In this document: positions 8,809-16,931 of the stretch, piece by piece
Position numbering within the stretch: position 1 is the first letter of the stretch
How the letters are laid out: every line of letters starts with the position of its first letter
From: Moritella sp.
GTDB taxonomy: Bacteria; Pseudomonadota; Gammaproteobacteria; Enterobacterales; Moritellaceae
NCBI RefSeq assembly: GCF_013215705.1
Contig: NZ_JABSQR010000018.1
Location: 46,810-110,809 of the forward strand
DNA: 64,000 nucleotides
Direction: 5' to 3'
Notes under the pieces: model-generated
The model's input: the letters and a program-made list of their open reading frames with translations, nothing else
What the model was told of the DNA's origin: nothing
Database searches by the model: none
Position numbers and translations under genes: made by a program

Positions 8809-9054
8809 ATGCAGAATGAAAAACACCCTTTAACCCATGAATTTCCAGAACACGCCATCGACATCACTCAATTAAAAAGCGATGACCCCGTATTTGCCGC
8901 CCTCGCCAAAGAATATCATAAACTCGATCATCATATTTACGGCCTCGAAGCCAGTGATATACCCACCACAGACAGTCACTTTAGCGAATTAAAAAGTCGC
9001 CGTGTCGCCTTAAAAGACCAGATTTATCAAAAACTAATTCAAGGTGATTTTTAA
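8809..9054 (+). CDS. YdcH-like DUF465 protein
   Basis: A short helical protein of about 81 residues matching the YdcH/DUF465 family: an acidic N-terminal segment, then EYHKLDHHIYGLE, then LKSRRVALKDQIYQKL, which pair as a helical hairpin. Function in the family is unknown. An upstream ATG at 8797 is also possible; neither has a strong ribosome site, and 8809 gives an N-terminus (MQNEKHPLTHEFPE) like relatives. It stands alone, 72 bp before the cobalamin adenosyltransferase gene. Confidence 0.75.
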   Translation: MQNEKHPLTHEFPEHAIDITQLKSDDPVFAALAKEYHKLDHHIYGLEASDIPTTDSHFSELKSRRVALKDQIYQKLIQGDF

Positions 9055-9126
9055 CTTATCTACTTCCATTTAATGATAAAAGCCTTACACTGAAGTTAAC
9101 AGTTCAAGGCATGAAAGGAATGCACA

Positions 9127-9735
9127 ATGACGGAAGAAAATAGCCAAGATAAACACCAACAAAAGATGCAGAAGATCCAAAGCACTGTTGCTAAACGTGT
9201 TGATAAAGCCACGGAAGAACGTGGTATTTTGATCGTGATGACGGGCAATGGTAAAGGTAAAACCTGCGCTGGTTTTGGTAATATTATTCGTTGTATTGGC
9301 CATGGTTTTAATGCCGGTGTGGTGCAATTCATCAAAGGCACTTGGGAAGCCGGTGAAGTTAAATTTATCCAGCAAGTACGCCCTGATATGCCTTATCATG
9401 CCATGAAAACCGGCTTTACCTGGGATACCCAAGATAAAGCCGCAGATATCGCCGCCGCAGAAGCTGCATGGGTTCATGCTAAAGCGATGTTAGCTAATCC
9501 AGATCTTAAAATGGTGCTATTAGACGAACTGACTTACATGCTCAGTTACCAATATTTAGATCTAGAAGAAGTACTTAGTGCTATTCGCAACCGCCCTGTC
9601 GATCAAACGGTTATCGTCACCGGCCGCAGCGCCCACAAAGAGTTAGTCGCAATCGCCGACACAGTGAGTGAAGTCAGAGAAGAAAAACACGCCTTTCGCT
9701 CAGGTATTAAAGCGCAAATAGGAATCGACTGGTAA
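9127..9735 (+). CDS. cobO: Cob(I)yrinic acid a,c-diamide adenosyltransferase
   Basis: A 202-residue CobO/BtuR-type ATP:corrinoid adenosyltransferase, which makes adenosylcobalamin from reduced corrinoids and ATP. The P-loop variant TGNGKGKT (about residues 39-46) is diagnostic, followed by the conserved VQFIKG and the LLDELTYML acidic strand and then VIVTGR. Length is typical. AAGGA precedes the ATG by 7 bp. The stop codon overlaps the ATG of the YceH-type gene by one base (TAATG), so the two are co-translated. No other corrinoid genes are nearby, which suggests salvage rather than synthesis. Confidence 0.93.
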   Translation: MTEENSQDKHQQKMQKIQSTVAKRVDKATEERGILIVMTGNGKGKTCAGFGNIIRCIGHGFNAGVVQFIKGTWEAGEVKFIQQVRPDMPYHAMKTGFTWDTQDKAADIAAAEAAWVHAKAMLANPDLKMVLLDELTYMLSYQYLDLEEVLSAIRNRPVDQTVIVTGRSAHKELVAIADTVSEVREEKHAFRSGIKAQIGIDW

Positions 9736-10409
9736 TGGATGAACTATCACTACATGAAACCCGCGTATTAGGCGTGTTAATCGAAAAAGAACACACCACA
9801 CCAGATAATTACCCACTGTCGTTAAACTCATTAACCTCGGCCTGTAATCAAAAAAGCAGTCGTGAGCCAGTACTGTCATTAAGCCAAGACGACGTACAAA
9901 ACATTGTTGATGATTTAGTCAAAAAACGCTTAGTGGTGAATGACGAACATGGCGGTAAACGCAGCGCCAAAATCCGCCATCGTTTTGGTAATACCGAGTT
10001 CAGTAAAATTCGTTTCAACCCGCAACAATTAGCGATTCTAACACTGCTATTTTTACGTGGGCCACAAACCCCAGGTGAACTAAGAACTCGCTCTGCACGT
10101 CAATGTCAGTTTAACGATGTGCACGAAGTTGAAACCGCATTAGACCAGCTGATTAACCATGAGTTATATCCATTTGTAGTGAAGTTGGCGCGTGTGCCAG
10201 GACAAAGTGCTTGTCGTTACGCCCACTTATTTAGTGGCCCGGTAACGTCTGAAGCTGTTGTGGCTGCAACCACAACAGCTAACTCAGCACTTAGCGCCGA
10301 TGAAAACGCGGCATTAACTGTAAGAGTGGCTGGATTAGAGCAAGAGGTGGCAACGCTAACAGCACAATTAACTGAATTACAAGCAACCGTAGCGGCATTA
10401 ACTGAATAA
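9735..10409 (+). CDS. YceH family protein (DUF480)
   Basis: A 224-residue member of the YceH/UPF0502 family. Two winged-helix domains are visible: residues 1-90, with the family signature RVLGVLIEKEHTTPDNYPLS, and 95-175, with LRGPQTPGEL. A C-terminal coiled coil follows (residues 195-224, repeating EVATLTAQLTELQ). The function is unknown; the fold suggests DNA or protein binding. It is translationally coupled to cobO and the pair ends in a clear terminator at 10427. Confidence 0.88.
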   Translation: MDELSLHETRVLGVLIEKEHTTPDNYPLSLNSLTSACNQKSSREPVLSLSQDDVQNIVDDLVKKRLVVNDEHGGKRSAKIRHRFGNTEFSKIRFNPQQLAILTLLFLRGPQTPGELRTRSARQCQFNDVHEVETALDQLINHELYPFVVKLARVPGQSACRYAHLFSGPVTSEAVVAATTTANSALSADENAALTVRVAGLEQEVATLTAQLTELQATVAALTE

Positions 10410-10426
10410 TCGTCTTAGTACTGAGA

Positions 10427-10456
10427 AGAGCGTCGTTAACTGCCGACGCTCTTTTT
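10427..10456 (+). terminator. Rho-independent terminator of cobO-yceH
   Basis: Stem AGAGCGTCG paired with its exact complement at 10444-10452, an 8-nt loop, and a following T5 run; it starts 18 bp after the YceH stop. Confidence 0.85.
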
Positions 10457-10477
10457 ATGTCCTGCAAACAAACGCGA

Positions 10478-11359
10478 TTATAGCGCCGTGACAGCCAACT
10501 CTTTCGCTAAATAGTCTACTAACATACGTACTTTCGGAGATAGATGACGATTCTGTGGGTATAACGCCCATACCGCATCATCCGGCTCGCGGTAGTTCGG
10601 TAGTAATTCAATGAGCTGACCTTGATTAATGTATTCCTGCACATAATAATCTGGCAATTGCACAATACCCATCCCCTTCAGCGCCGCATCCACTAACACC
10701 GGTCCACTATTACAACTAAAGTTCCCTTTCACGCGAATATTACGGGCTTTGCCTTTTTCCTGAAAACGCCAGTAGTCTAATGTGCCTGACAAGCAGTTAT
10801 GACGATCTAACTCTGACAAGGTATGCGGCGCACCAAACGCACTTAAATACTCAGGTGCCGCACAAACATATTGTTTACGGGTCGCTAGACGTTTACCGAT
10901 CATTGTCGAATCACCTAACTGACCCAAACGGATCGCTAAATCAAAACCTTCATCGATTAAATCAATTTGTTGATTGGATAATACCAGCTCTACTTCTAAT
11001 TCAGGATATTGCGTCACAAAATCATTCACTAATGGCGCAACACTGCGTTCACCATAGGTGATCGGGGCGGTTATTTTTAATTTACCCTTGGGCGTACTTT
11101 GTAAATTGGTGATCGCGCGCTCGGCATCGGCCAATCCATCCATGACCTGACGACAATGTTGATAGTAAATCCCCCCTACCTCGGTCACCGATACTTTACG
11201 CGTGGTACGATAAAATAATTTTGCCGATAACCGTTCTTCAAGGGCAGAAACTTGTCGACTTACCTGCGCTGTAGAGATCCCTAAACGCTTTGCCGCCGCG
11301 GTAAAACTTTCGGTTTCAGCAACCGCAACAAACTCACTGACGCCAGACCAATCACTCAT
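10478..11359 (-). CDS. LysR-family regulator (CrgA/DsdC-like group)
   Basis: A 293-residue LysR regulator; ATG at 11359 is taken over an in-frame TTG just upstream. The helix-turn-helix reads SFTAAAKRLGISTAQVSRQVSALEERL in 20-residue-scale register (about residues 18-45), followed by the effector domain with APITYGERS and the IRLGQLGDS loop, as in the subgroup often found beside formaldehyde or alcohol dehydrogenase genes. It is divergent from a cation symporter gene. The palindrome at 11436-11452 in the shared region recurs upstream of the formaldehyde dehydrogenase at 21522, so this protein may govern both. Confidence 0.9.
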   Translation of the reverse strand: MSDWSGVSEFVAVAETESFTAAAKRLGISTAQVSRQVSALEERLSAKLFYRTTRKVSVTEVGGIYYQHCRQVMDGLADAERAITNLQSTPKGKLKITAPITYGERSVAPLVNDFVTQYPELEVELVLSNQQIDLIDEGFDLAIRLGQLGDSTMIGKRLATRKQYVCAAPEYLSAFGAPHTLSELDRHNCLSGTLDYWRFQEKGKARNIRVKGNFSCNSGPVLVDAALKGMGIVQLPDYYVQEYINQGQLIELLPNYREPDDAVWALYPQNRHLSPKVRMLVDYLAKELAVTAL

Positions 11360-11435
11360 CAATACGTTCTCTTATTAAACCATTAGGTAATAATTATATG
11401 TTATCTCCTTCAATAAACCTACATTATTACTTACC

Positions 11436-11452
11436 AGTAAAAGTGATTTGCT
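11436..11452. promoter_or_regulatory. LysR-type operator, copy 1
   Basis: AGTAAA-N5-TTTGCT, one mismatch from the perfect palindrome AGTAAA-N5-TTTACT at 21397-21413. It sits 34 bp before a TATAAT box, against 33 bp in the second copy, a position suited to LysR activation. Confidence 0.6.
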
Positions 11453-11463
11453 CATCAAGTTAA

Positions 11464-11492
11464 TTGTTATCACAGGATAACTCCAATATAAT
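11464..11492 (+). promoter_or_regulatory. Promoter of the DAACS symporter gene
   Basis: TTGTTA (11464-11469), 17-bp spacer, TATAAT (11487-11492). It lies 45 bp before the ATG of the symporter gene and directly downstream of the LysR-type palindrome. Confidence 0.65.
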
Positions 11493-11536
11493 CGCGCATC
11501 ATTTACTTATACTAAATCAGACTGACGAGAAATTTT

Positions 11537-12793
11537 ATGTTATCAACTATCAAGCGTTCATTGCCGTTGCAATTACTGACGGCCGCTATCATGGCTTGGT
11601 TTTTTGCCACAATAATACCAACAGTAGCCAATATTACCGAACCAGTTACAGAACAAGCTTGGTATCAATTGATCTTGTTAGGCAAGACCACGTATATCGG
11701 CTTGCTAAAAATGATCATCGGTTTGGTGGTGATGCTGTCCTTAATGCAAGGCATTACCAATATAGGCTCAACGCTAAAATTAAAAACGCTGGGTGTAAGT
11801 ACGCTGATTTTTTATAGCCTAACGTCGATTATCGCCATCAGCTTAGGGCTTGGTGCAGCACTATTAATGCCAGAATGGCAGCCGCTTGTTGAACCTGTGA
11901 CCGTCGCAGATCACATCAGGCTTATCGAACAAGATACAGTCACAGGCTCCAGCATTACCGCTAAGTTACTGGCTATGGCGCTAGTGAATCCTTTTTCAGC
12001 CTTGGTTAACGGCAACTTATTAGCCATAGTCCTATTCTCATTGTTATTTTCGGTATCGTTATTATTATCATTACCACCAAAACATGTGGTATTTGATGTT
12101 ATCGAAGGGTTGAATAAAGGGTTAAATAAATTAGTCCAAGGCATTATCCGTCTCGCGCCGATTGCTGTTTTTGCTATCGTATTTGAATTTACCATCCGGG
12201 GTAATACGGGTTTATTTGGTCAGTTGGCGTTGTTTGCATTACTGGTATTTGTACTCACCCTTATTCATGGTCTGATTGTCTTACCGACCTTAGCCAAGAT
12301 TTTTACCGGGATTAAATTTAGCACTTTATTTAAAGCCATATCAGCGCCACTAGCGATGGCGTTTGCAACCTCATCAAGCTCGGCAACACTACCGTTATCA
12401 ATGCAAGCAGCAGAAAAAGAGCTCGGCATATCACAAAGTACTAGCAGCTTTGTTCTACCGCTTGGCGCGGTCATGAACATGGATGGTACGGCTTTATTTG
12501 AAGGCGTTGCAGCTATTTTCCTGGCGCAATTATTTGGTATTGATTTAAGTACCACTGGCATCGTGATGATATTTATCATGGCGATGGTATCGTCAGTCGG
12601 TGCACCCGGAATGCCATCAGGATCTATGTCTGGTATGCAATTAGTAATGCTAGCCGCAGGTATACCTCTTGAAGGTATCGCTATTTTACTTATTATCGAA
12701 CGTCCACTGGATACGTTCAGAACCGCGGTTAATGTCGAAGGCGATCTTGTCGCTGCGCTGGTTGTTGATAAATGGCAGCAGAATAAAAGCTAA
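11537..12793 (+). CDS. Dicarboxylate/amino acid:cation symporter (DAACS family)
   Basis: A 418-residue inner-membrane symporter of the glutamate/aspartate/C4-dicarboxylate:cation family. The re-entrant serine-rich motif ATSSSSATLPLSM (near residue 276) and the NMDGTALFEG motif in the following helix (the Na+/substrate site) are both present, as is a second re-entrant loop near GAPGMPSGSMSG. Uptake of an acidic amino acid or dicarboxylate is likely; the exact substrate is not readable. It is divergent from a LysR gene, with a good sigma70 promoter and a LysR-type operator between them. Confidence 0.9.
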   Translation: MLSTIKRSLPLQLLTAAIMAWFFATIIPTVANITEPVTEQAWYQLILLGKTTYIGLLKMIIGLVVMLSLMQGITNIGSTLKLKTLGVSTLIFYSLTSIIAISLGLGAALLMPEWQPLVEPVTVADHIRLIEQDTVTGSSITAKLLAMALVNPFSALVNGNLLAIVLFSLLFSVSLLLSLPPKHVVFDVIEGLNKGLNKLVQGIIRLAPIAVFAIVFEFTIRGNTGLFGQLALFALLVFVLTLIHGLIVLPTLAKIFTGIKFSTLFKAISAPLAMAFATSSSSATLPLSMQAAEKELGISQSTSSFVLPLGAVMNMDGTALFEGVAAIFLAQLFGIDLSTTGIVMIFIMAMVSSVGAPGMPSGSMSGMQLVMLAAGIPLEGIAILLIIERPLDTFRTAVNVEGDLVAALVVDKWQQNKS

Positions 12794-12858
12794 TCAGCAA
12801 AATCATCATTATTTTACAGGATTTAATTAACACGGATGATTTACTACTTGAGGTTCCA

Positions 12859-13509
12859 ATGAATATAGAAATGAATCCGATTTCATCGAATAACACAGCA
12901 CTGATTGATAATAATAAACAAAATAATACTGCTATTTTACAGACAGTAAAAAACATAATGATCACGACTTTATTGTGCTTATCCGTGATAGCAGCACAAC
13001 GATTAGATTATTTCTGGTTAGAAAATTCATTAGGTGAACAATCCATTACTGAATTATTACAGGCAGTATTGTTATTATTTTCAATACTGTGTTTTTATCA
13101 ACTAAAACGCGCTAATTACCTACCACTAGCAACAATGTTAGTCAGTGGTTTTTTTGCGGTGTTACTGATCAGAGAGTTTGATGCCTACTTTGACCTTATC
13201 TTCCATGGATTTTGGATTTATCCCGCTTTAAATGTCACTTTTTGGTGTCTGGTATATGCATTGCGGGAAGGCAAGTTAGCCGAGCAAATGTCGACCTTAC
13301 TCGCTGATAAAAACATGCAAACGCTTATTACCTTTATTGTGCTGCTATTCATATTTTCACGGCTTTATGGCATGGGTGATTTTTGGGAAGCGGTAATGGG
13401 GGAGCACTATGTACGTGATGTAAAAAATATTTCCGAAGAGACAATCGAGCTACTTTGTTATGCTTTCATTGCTTTTTACGCGCATAAAGTTAAGCGTCTT
13501 TACATGTAA
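12859..13509 (+). CDS. Uncharacterised membrane protein, about five helices
   Basis: A 216-residue protein with a polar, Asn-rich N-terminus (residues 1-30) and then about five hydrophobic helices (near 33-48, 65-80, 88-105, 112-132 and 155-172). GAGGT sits 4 bp before the ATG. I do not recognise a family; the arrangement of charged residues (REFDAYFD, then FYAHKVKRLYM at the end) gives no catalytic hint. It lies between a symporter gene and a NemR-like regulator, all rightward, but the 65 bp and 47 bp gaps leave operon membership open. Confidence 0.6.
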   Translation: MNIEMNPISSNNTALIDNNKQNNTAILQTVKNIMITTLLCLSVIAAQRLDYFWLENSLGEQSITELLQAVLLLFSILCFYQLKRANYLPLATMLVSGFFAVLLIREFDAYFDLIFHGFWIYPALNVTFWCLVYALREGKLAEQMSTLLADKNMQTLITFIVLLFIFSRLYGMGDFWEAVMGEHYVRDVKNISEETIELLCYAFIAFYAHKVKRLYM

Positions 13510-13531
13510 TCCGCCTAACGATTGCATTTCA

Positions 13532-13544
13532 AGACGATCGGTCA
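13532..13544. promoter_or_regulatory. NemR-type box, copy 1 (before tetR)
   Basis: AGACGATCGGTCA, 12 of 13 bases as in the site at 14229-14241 except T/C and final A/T differences noted by eye (11 identical). It ends 12 bp before the TetR ATG, consistent with autorepression. Confidence 0.6.
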
Positions 13545-13556
13545 TAGAATAACCAA

Positions 13557-14156
13557 ATGCCAAGACCTAAACAAAACGAACATACCCGCGAAGCCCTGAT
13601 TGAAGTTGGTATCAAGCATATCTCTCAACACGGTTATCACGGCACTGGGATAAAACAGATCCTAGATGAGCTAAAAGTACCGAAAGGGTCCTTTTATAAT
13701 TATTTTAATAGCAAAGAAGCTTTTGTTGCCGAGCTAATCGAAGCCGATATGCACGCGCAAGCACAACAAATGCAGCCGCTATTGGATAACGCTAACCTGA
13801 ATCCAATTGAAAAATTGCGCGCATTGTTTGAAAAACAACGTCAAAAATACAGCGAGCACCAAGGGAAGCAAGGTTGCTTAGTCGCAAGTGTGGCTAACGA
13901 CATTGGTAACTCGAGTGAGTTATGCCAACAAGCAATGCAACGCTCAGTCAAAGCATTAAACACACTATTGTCTGGATTAATCAGCGATGCGCAAACACAG
14001 CAATTGATCCGTACTGACTTACCTGCGAAGCAACTTGCAACACTGATGTGGACAGCGTGGGAAGGCAGCTTAATCGAAATGAAGATCGCCGGTAATACCG
14101 ATAATCTCACTCAGATCACTGATTTCATTTTTGATGACATTTTAAAAGCTAGCTAA
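13557..14156 (+). CDS. TetR-family regulator, NemR-like
   Basis: A 199-residue TetR repressor. The helix-turn-helix reads GIKQILDELKVPKGSFYNYF (residues 28-47). The ligand domain carries GCLVASVANDIG near residue 104, which aligns with the SGCL segment of E. coli NemR, whose Cys106 senses electrophiles, bleach and methylglyoxal. An old-yellow-enzyme gene follows, as nemA follows nemR. Matching boxes lie before both genes. The start ATG has a weak ribosome site. I infer a reactive-electrophile sensor; the family identity itself is firm. Confidence 0.83.
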   Translation: MPRPKQNEHTREALIEVGIKHISQHGYHGTGIKQILDELKVPKGSFYNYFNSKEAFVAELIEADMHAQAQQMQPLLDNANLNPIEKLRALFEKQRQKYSEHQGKQGCLVASVANDIGNSSELCQQAMQRSVKALNTLLSGLISDAQTQQLIRTDLPAKQLATLMWTAWEGSLIEMKIAGNTDNLTQITDFIFDDILKAS

Positions 14157-14228
14157 CTTAATAAGCAGAAAAGCAGACCGCGATATTATGAGTCGAATGA
14201 TAATATCGCTTTTTTCGGCCCAACACCG

Positions 14229-14241
14229 AGACGACCGGTCT
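14229..14241. promoter_or_regulatory. NemR-type box, copy 2 (before the OYE gene)
   Basis: AGACGACCGGTCT, arms AGAC/GTCT about a 5-bp centre, 28 bp before the ATG at 14269. It is nearly the same sequence as at 13532-13544, so one repressor probably binds both. Confidence 0.65.
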
Positions 14242-14268
14242 AATTATTTATTTAAAGTAGGATTGATA

Positions 14269-15501
14269 ATGACAGCAGCAATTACATTACAACAAGGTTT
14301 TACCTTAAAAAATGGCACATATATTAAAAACCGTTTATTTAAATCGGCAATGAGCGAGCAACTGAGTGATGCTAAACATAATCCATTACCGGGACTCGCA
14401 ACGCTTTATCACGCTTGGGCTCTTGGCGGTTTAGGATTATCAGTGACTGGTAATCTCATGGTTGATCGCAATGCATTAGGCGAACCAAAGCAAGTGGTGT
14501 TAGATGAACAGAGTGATTTAACTGAGTTTAAACGCTGGGCTCAACAAGGTAGCGTTAACGATACCCAGCTATGGGCGCAGCTAAATCATCCCGGCAAACA
14601 AACACCAAATTTTATTAATGCAGAGCCTGTTGCACCGTCGGCAATCGCACTGACCAATGGTTTGGAAAAAGGTTTTAATACCCCACGCGCGCTGACCGAA
14701 TCAGAGATATTAAACATTATTGGTCAGTTCCAAACCAGTGCCAAATTGGCCAAACAAGTCGGGTTTACTGGCGTACAAATTCACGGTGCCCATGGTTATT
14801 TAGTTAATCAATTCCTGTCTCCACGTCATAACCAACGTGATGATCAATGGGGCGGAACAATTGAAAACCGCATGCGCTTTGTGCTATCAATCTATCAAGC
14901 AATACGTGCCGAAGTGGGTGACGCATTCCCGATTGGCATTAAACTGAATTCTGCCGACTTTATGCGTGGTGGTTTTACCGAAGAAGAGTCCATGCAAGTA
15001 GTCAAAGCATTATCTGATGCTGGTATCGATCAAATCGAAATCAGTGGTGGTACTTATGAAAGCCCAACGATGACCGGTCATAAAGTGAAGAAGTCAACGT
15101 TGGCGCGTGAAGCTTACTTTCTTGCTTATGCTGAAAAAGTACGTGCCATTACTGACACTCCATTAGTGGTAACGGGGGGCTTCCGTTCCAGTAAAGCCAT
15201 GCTTTCCGCACTACAAAACAATGCCACGGACTTTATTGGACTTGCGCGCCCTATGTCGTTAGATACCCAGTTGCCAAATAAATTAATGGCATCTGACGAC
15301 CACAAGATCAGTTTACCGAACTTAACCACAGGTGTTAAAGCCATTGATCGCATCGCGATGTTAGAGATTACGTGGTACGAAGCCCAGCTCGCGCGTATTG
15401 CTAATCAGCAACAGCCAAAAGCTAATTTAGGCACTTGGCCAGTATTTTTCAAAACCATCTATAGTGCAGGAAGCTACGCATTTAGAAAACGCCGTGCTTA
15501 A
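14269..15501 (+). CDS. Old yellow enzyme-type NADH:flavin oxidoreductase
   Basis: A 410-residue FMN-dependent ene-reductase. The ATG at 14269 follows TAGGA by 6 bp; the longer frame from 14188 runs across the operator and is not used. Family marks are LNHPGKQT, IHGAHGYLVNQFLSP and the FMN-phosphate region VVTGGFRSSKAM. Such enzymes reduce activated C=C bonds, nitro compounds or quinones. The paired NemR-like regulator suggests detoxification of electrophiles such as N-ethylmaleimide or glyoxals; the true substrate is unknown. A longer C-terminal tail (after about residue 365) holds a short aromatic segment. Confidence 0.88.
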   Translation: MTAAITLQQGFTLKNGTYIKNRLFKSAMSEQLSDAKHNPLPGLATLYHAWALGGLGLSVTGNLMVDRNALGEPKQVVLDEQSDLTEFKRWAQQGSVNDTQLWAQLNHPGKQTPNFINAEPVAPSAIALTNGLEKGFNTPRALTESEILNIIGQFQTSAKLAKQVGFTGVQIHGAHGYLVNQFLSPRHNQRDDQWGGTIENRMRFVLSIYQAIRAEVGDAFPIGIKLNSADFMRGGFTEEESMQVVKALSDAGIDQIEISGGTYESPTMTGHKVKKSTLAREAYFLAYAEKVRAITDTPLVVTGGFRSSKAMLSALQNNATDFIGLARPMSLDTQLPNKLMASDDHKISLPNLTTGVKAIDRIAMLEITWYEAQLARIANQQQPKANLGTWPVFFKTIYSAGSYAFRKRRA

Positions 15502-15699
15502 GCAGAAAGGACACAATATATACGCCTAGAATATTGCTGGGCGTAGAAAGATAACTTAATTAAAATGCAGCTCTGATCGCTTAATTAAGATCACTAATTT
15601 CATGTTTAATGACATAAAAAAAATATAAATGTGAGAATGAGATTTATTTGCAGTTGATAACTTGTTAGATTATATAAAAGTCAGCAAGTAGGCGTAGTT

Positions 15700-16113
15700 A
15701 TGAGTGCAAAAAAAGCATTAAAAAAATTAAAAAAACAAAGTCATAAGCTTGAAAGAAAATCACTAAAACAACTACATAAATTATCTAGAATCACTACTCA
15801 AGTCGCAGCTAATAACAGTGAATGGCACTACGAGATCAAGGATTTATCGCAAGACGTCATTGCCAGTATGATGTCAGAATTAAAAACACCGTTAGAACCT
15901 GTTATATCTTGGTTTAAAAAAGATTCAGACAATGTTGAGTACAATGAAGACGTTATCGCTAGTGGCCAAATATTAACGCTGGCTAAACATCAACAACGCA
16001 CAGCAACTCGCTCCGTGCTTAATATTCCGTTGAAATCACCCGCTTGTAAAAAATGTCCCGCACGAGCCAATGGAATATGCAAATGTGCAGCCAAAAAATT
16101 TAAAAACTCATAA
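15700..16113 (+). CDS. Small basic protein with C-terminal cysteine cluster
   Basis: A 137-residue protein. The N-terminus is a lysine-rich amphipathic helix (MSAKKALKKLKKQ...), the middle is ordinary, and the end has five cysteines in a C-x2-C-x7-C-x-C pattern (CKKCPARANGICKC), with the first of the five included in the CKKC pair, which suggests metal or Fe-S binding. I know no family for it. It stands just before the ferrosome-like cluster and its last 14 bases overlap the convergent HMA-like gene, so association with iron handling is plausible. A weak Fur-like half-site (TGAGAATGA, 15632-15640) precedes it. Confidence 0.5.
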   Translation: MSAKKALKKLKKQSHKLERKSLKQLHKLSRITTQVAANNSEWHYEIKDLSQDVIASMMSELKTPLEPVISWFKKDSDNVEYNEDVIASGQILTLAKHQQRTATRSVLNIPLKSPACKKCPARANGICKCAAKKFKNS

Positions 16114-16459
16114 TCATACGGCTAACGGAGGGGCCAACTAAACGTTTTAATGCCATTGTAGCTAAACCTTTGGTTAGCGTTTTTGTACCATTAACCACTG
16201 CGTTTTCAACAAATGAAGGTTTTTCATCACTTTTAGTCCATTCATGCGTCTCTAAAATCTCTAATAAACTGTCACAATCAAGTTCTTCACGATCAAAATG
16301 AATGGCTACTGAACCTGCATGATATTTATGCTTAATATTCGTGATCGCATCTATTTGCTGCAATTGTTCAATCAATGCCATAACGGCCTTTGGATTATGG
16401 CGAATATAGTCGGATCTGACGCGTAATCGTTGGGATGTTTTGTGAATATACGTGTTCAT
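16100..16459 (-). CDS. HMA-like (HMA2-type) protein of the ferrosome-like cluster
   Basis: A 119-residue protein. Residues 1-75 form a beta-alpha-beta heavy-metal-associated-like fold without the CxxC metal site; instead it opens with SQRLRVRSDYIRHN, an arginine-rich version of the first strand. The C-terminal part (residues 85-119) is amphipathic or weakly hydrophobic. Arginine-motif HMA-like domains are a mark of Fez proteins. It is divergent from the main fez-like operon and shares with it a Fur box at 16478-16496, only 19 bp from its ATG. Confidence 0.7.
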   Translation of the reverse strand: MNTYIHKTSQRLRVRSDYIRHNPKAVMALIEQLQQIDAITNIKHKYHAGSVAIHFDREELDCDSLLEILETHEWTKSDEKPSFVENAVVNGTKTLTKGLATMALKRLVGPSVSRMIMSF

Positions 16460-16477
16460 AACTACTCAAATGCAAGC

Positions 16478-16496
16478 GATAATGATTATCAATAAG
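16478..16496. promoter_or_regulatory. Fur box in the divergent ferrosome-like control region
   Basis: GATAATGATTATCAATAAG matches the 19-bp Fur consensus at 15 positions, and its first 13 bases are a perfect palindrome about the central G. It lies between the leftward HMA gene (start 16459) and the rightward operon (start about 16593), so Fe-Fur could repress both. Confidence 0.7.
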
Positions 16497-16592
16497 GTAA
16501 CATCAAAGTTGACCCTGCGCAAAGAAAACTCAATCAAATTCAATTAACAATTGATCACTATTCGCATCCCCTCTCTTCTTATATATAATTTT

Positions 16593-16931
16593 ATGATGAA
16601 AGATAAAATTAAAAAAGCTTTAAAAATAAGACGCTGGTTAACACTAGCGCACCACATCCCAGGACGTATCCGACTTAAATACAAAATGGGTATTATGGCC
16701 CATTTAATGACGATAAAAATCACTGACATTGAGCAAGCGTTAGCTGATATACCTGCGTTTAAAAATTATAAAATAAACAGCGATACGGGTAGCATTCTGA
16801 TTGAATACGATGCTGGCATCATCAAACCAGAATTTATCAATCAGCTGTTTTCAGAATCAGAGGTCGACGTGCAACAAGCTTATTTGAATATTGCTGCAAG
16901 TCTTAAGATAGATGGAGTAAATGATGAGTGA
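16593..16931 (+). CDS. HMA-like protein with PGRIRLK motif (Fez-type)
   Basis: About 112 residues from the ATG at 16593 (a second ATG follows at once). A basic N-terminus leads into LAHHIPGRIRLKYK and then a beta-alpha-beta domain like a heavy-metal-associated domain lacking CxxC. The HxxPGRxRxK motif is what I recall as characteristic of ferrosome (Fez) proteins; it may correspond to FezC. A TATAAT (16584-16589) with TTCGCA 17 bp upstream ends only 3 bp before the ATG, so the message may be nearly leaderless; no ribosome site is visible. The frame's 3' end overlaps the next gene by 8-11 bp. Confidence 0.72.
   Translation: MMKDKIKKALKIRRWLTLAHHIPGRIRLKYKMGIMAHLMTIKITDIEQALADIPAFKNYKINSDTGSILIEYDAGIIKPEFINQLFSESEVDVQQAYLNIAASLKIDGVNDE

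Noticed and set aside
14188..14268. N-terminal extension of the old yellow enzyme
   Set aside because: It runs through the NemR-type box, and the ATG at 14269 has a proper ribosome site.
15632..15650. Second Fur box before the Cys-cluster gene
   Set aside because: Only the left half (TGAGAATGA) fits; the right half has too many mismatches to call without a matrix score.
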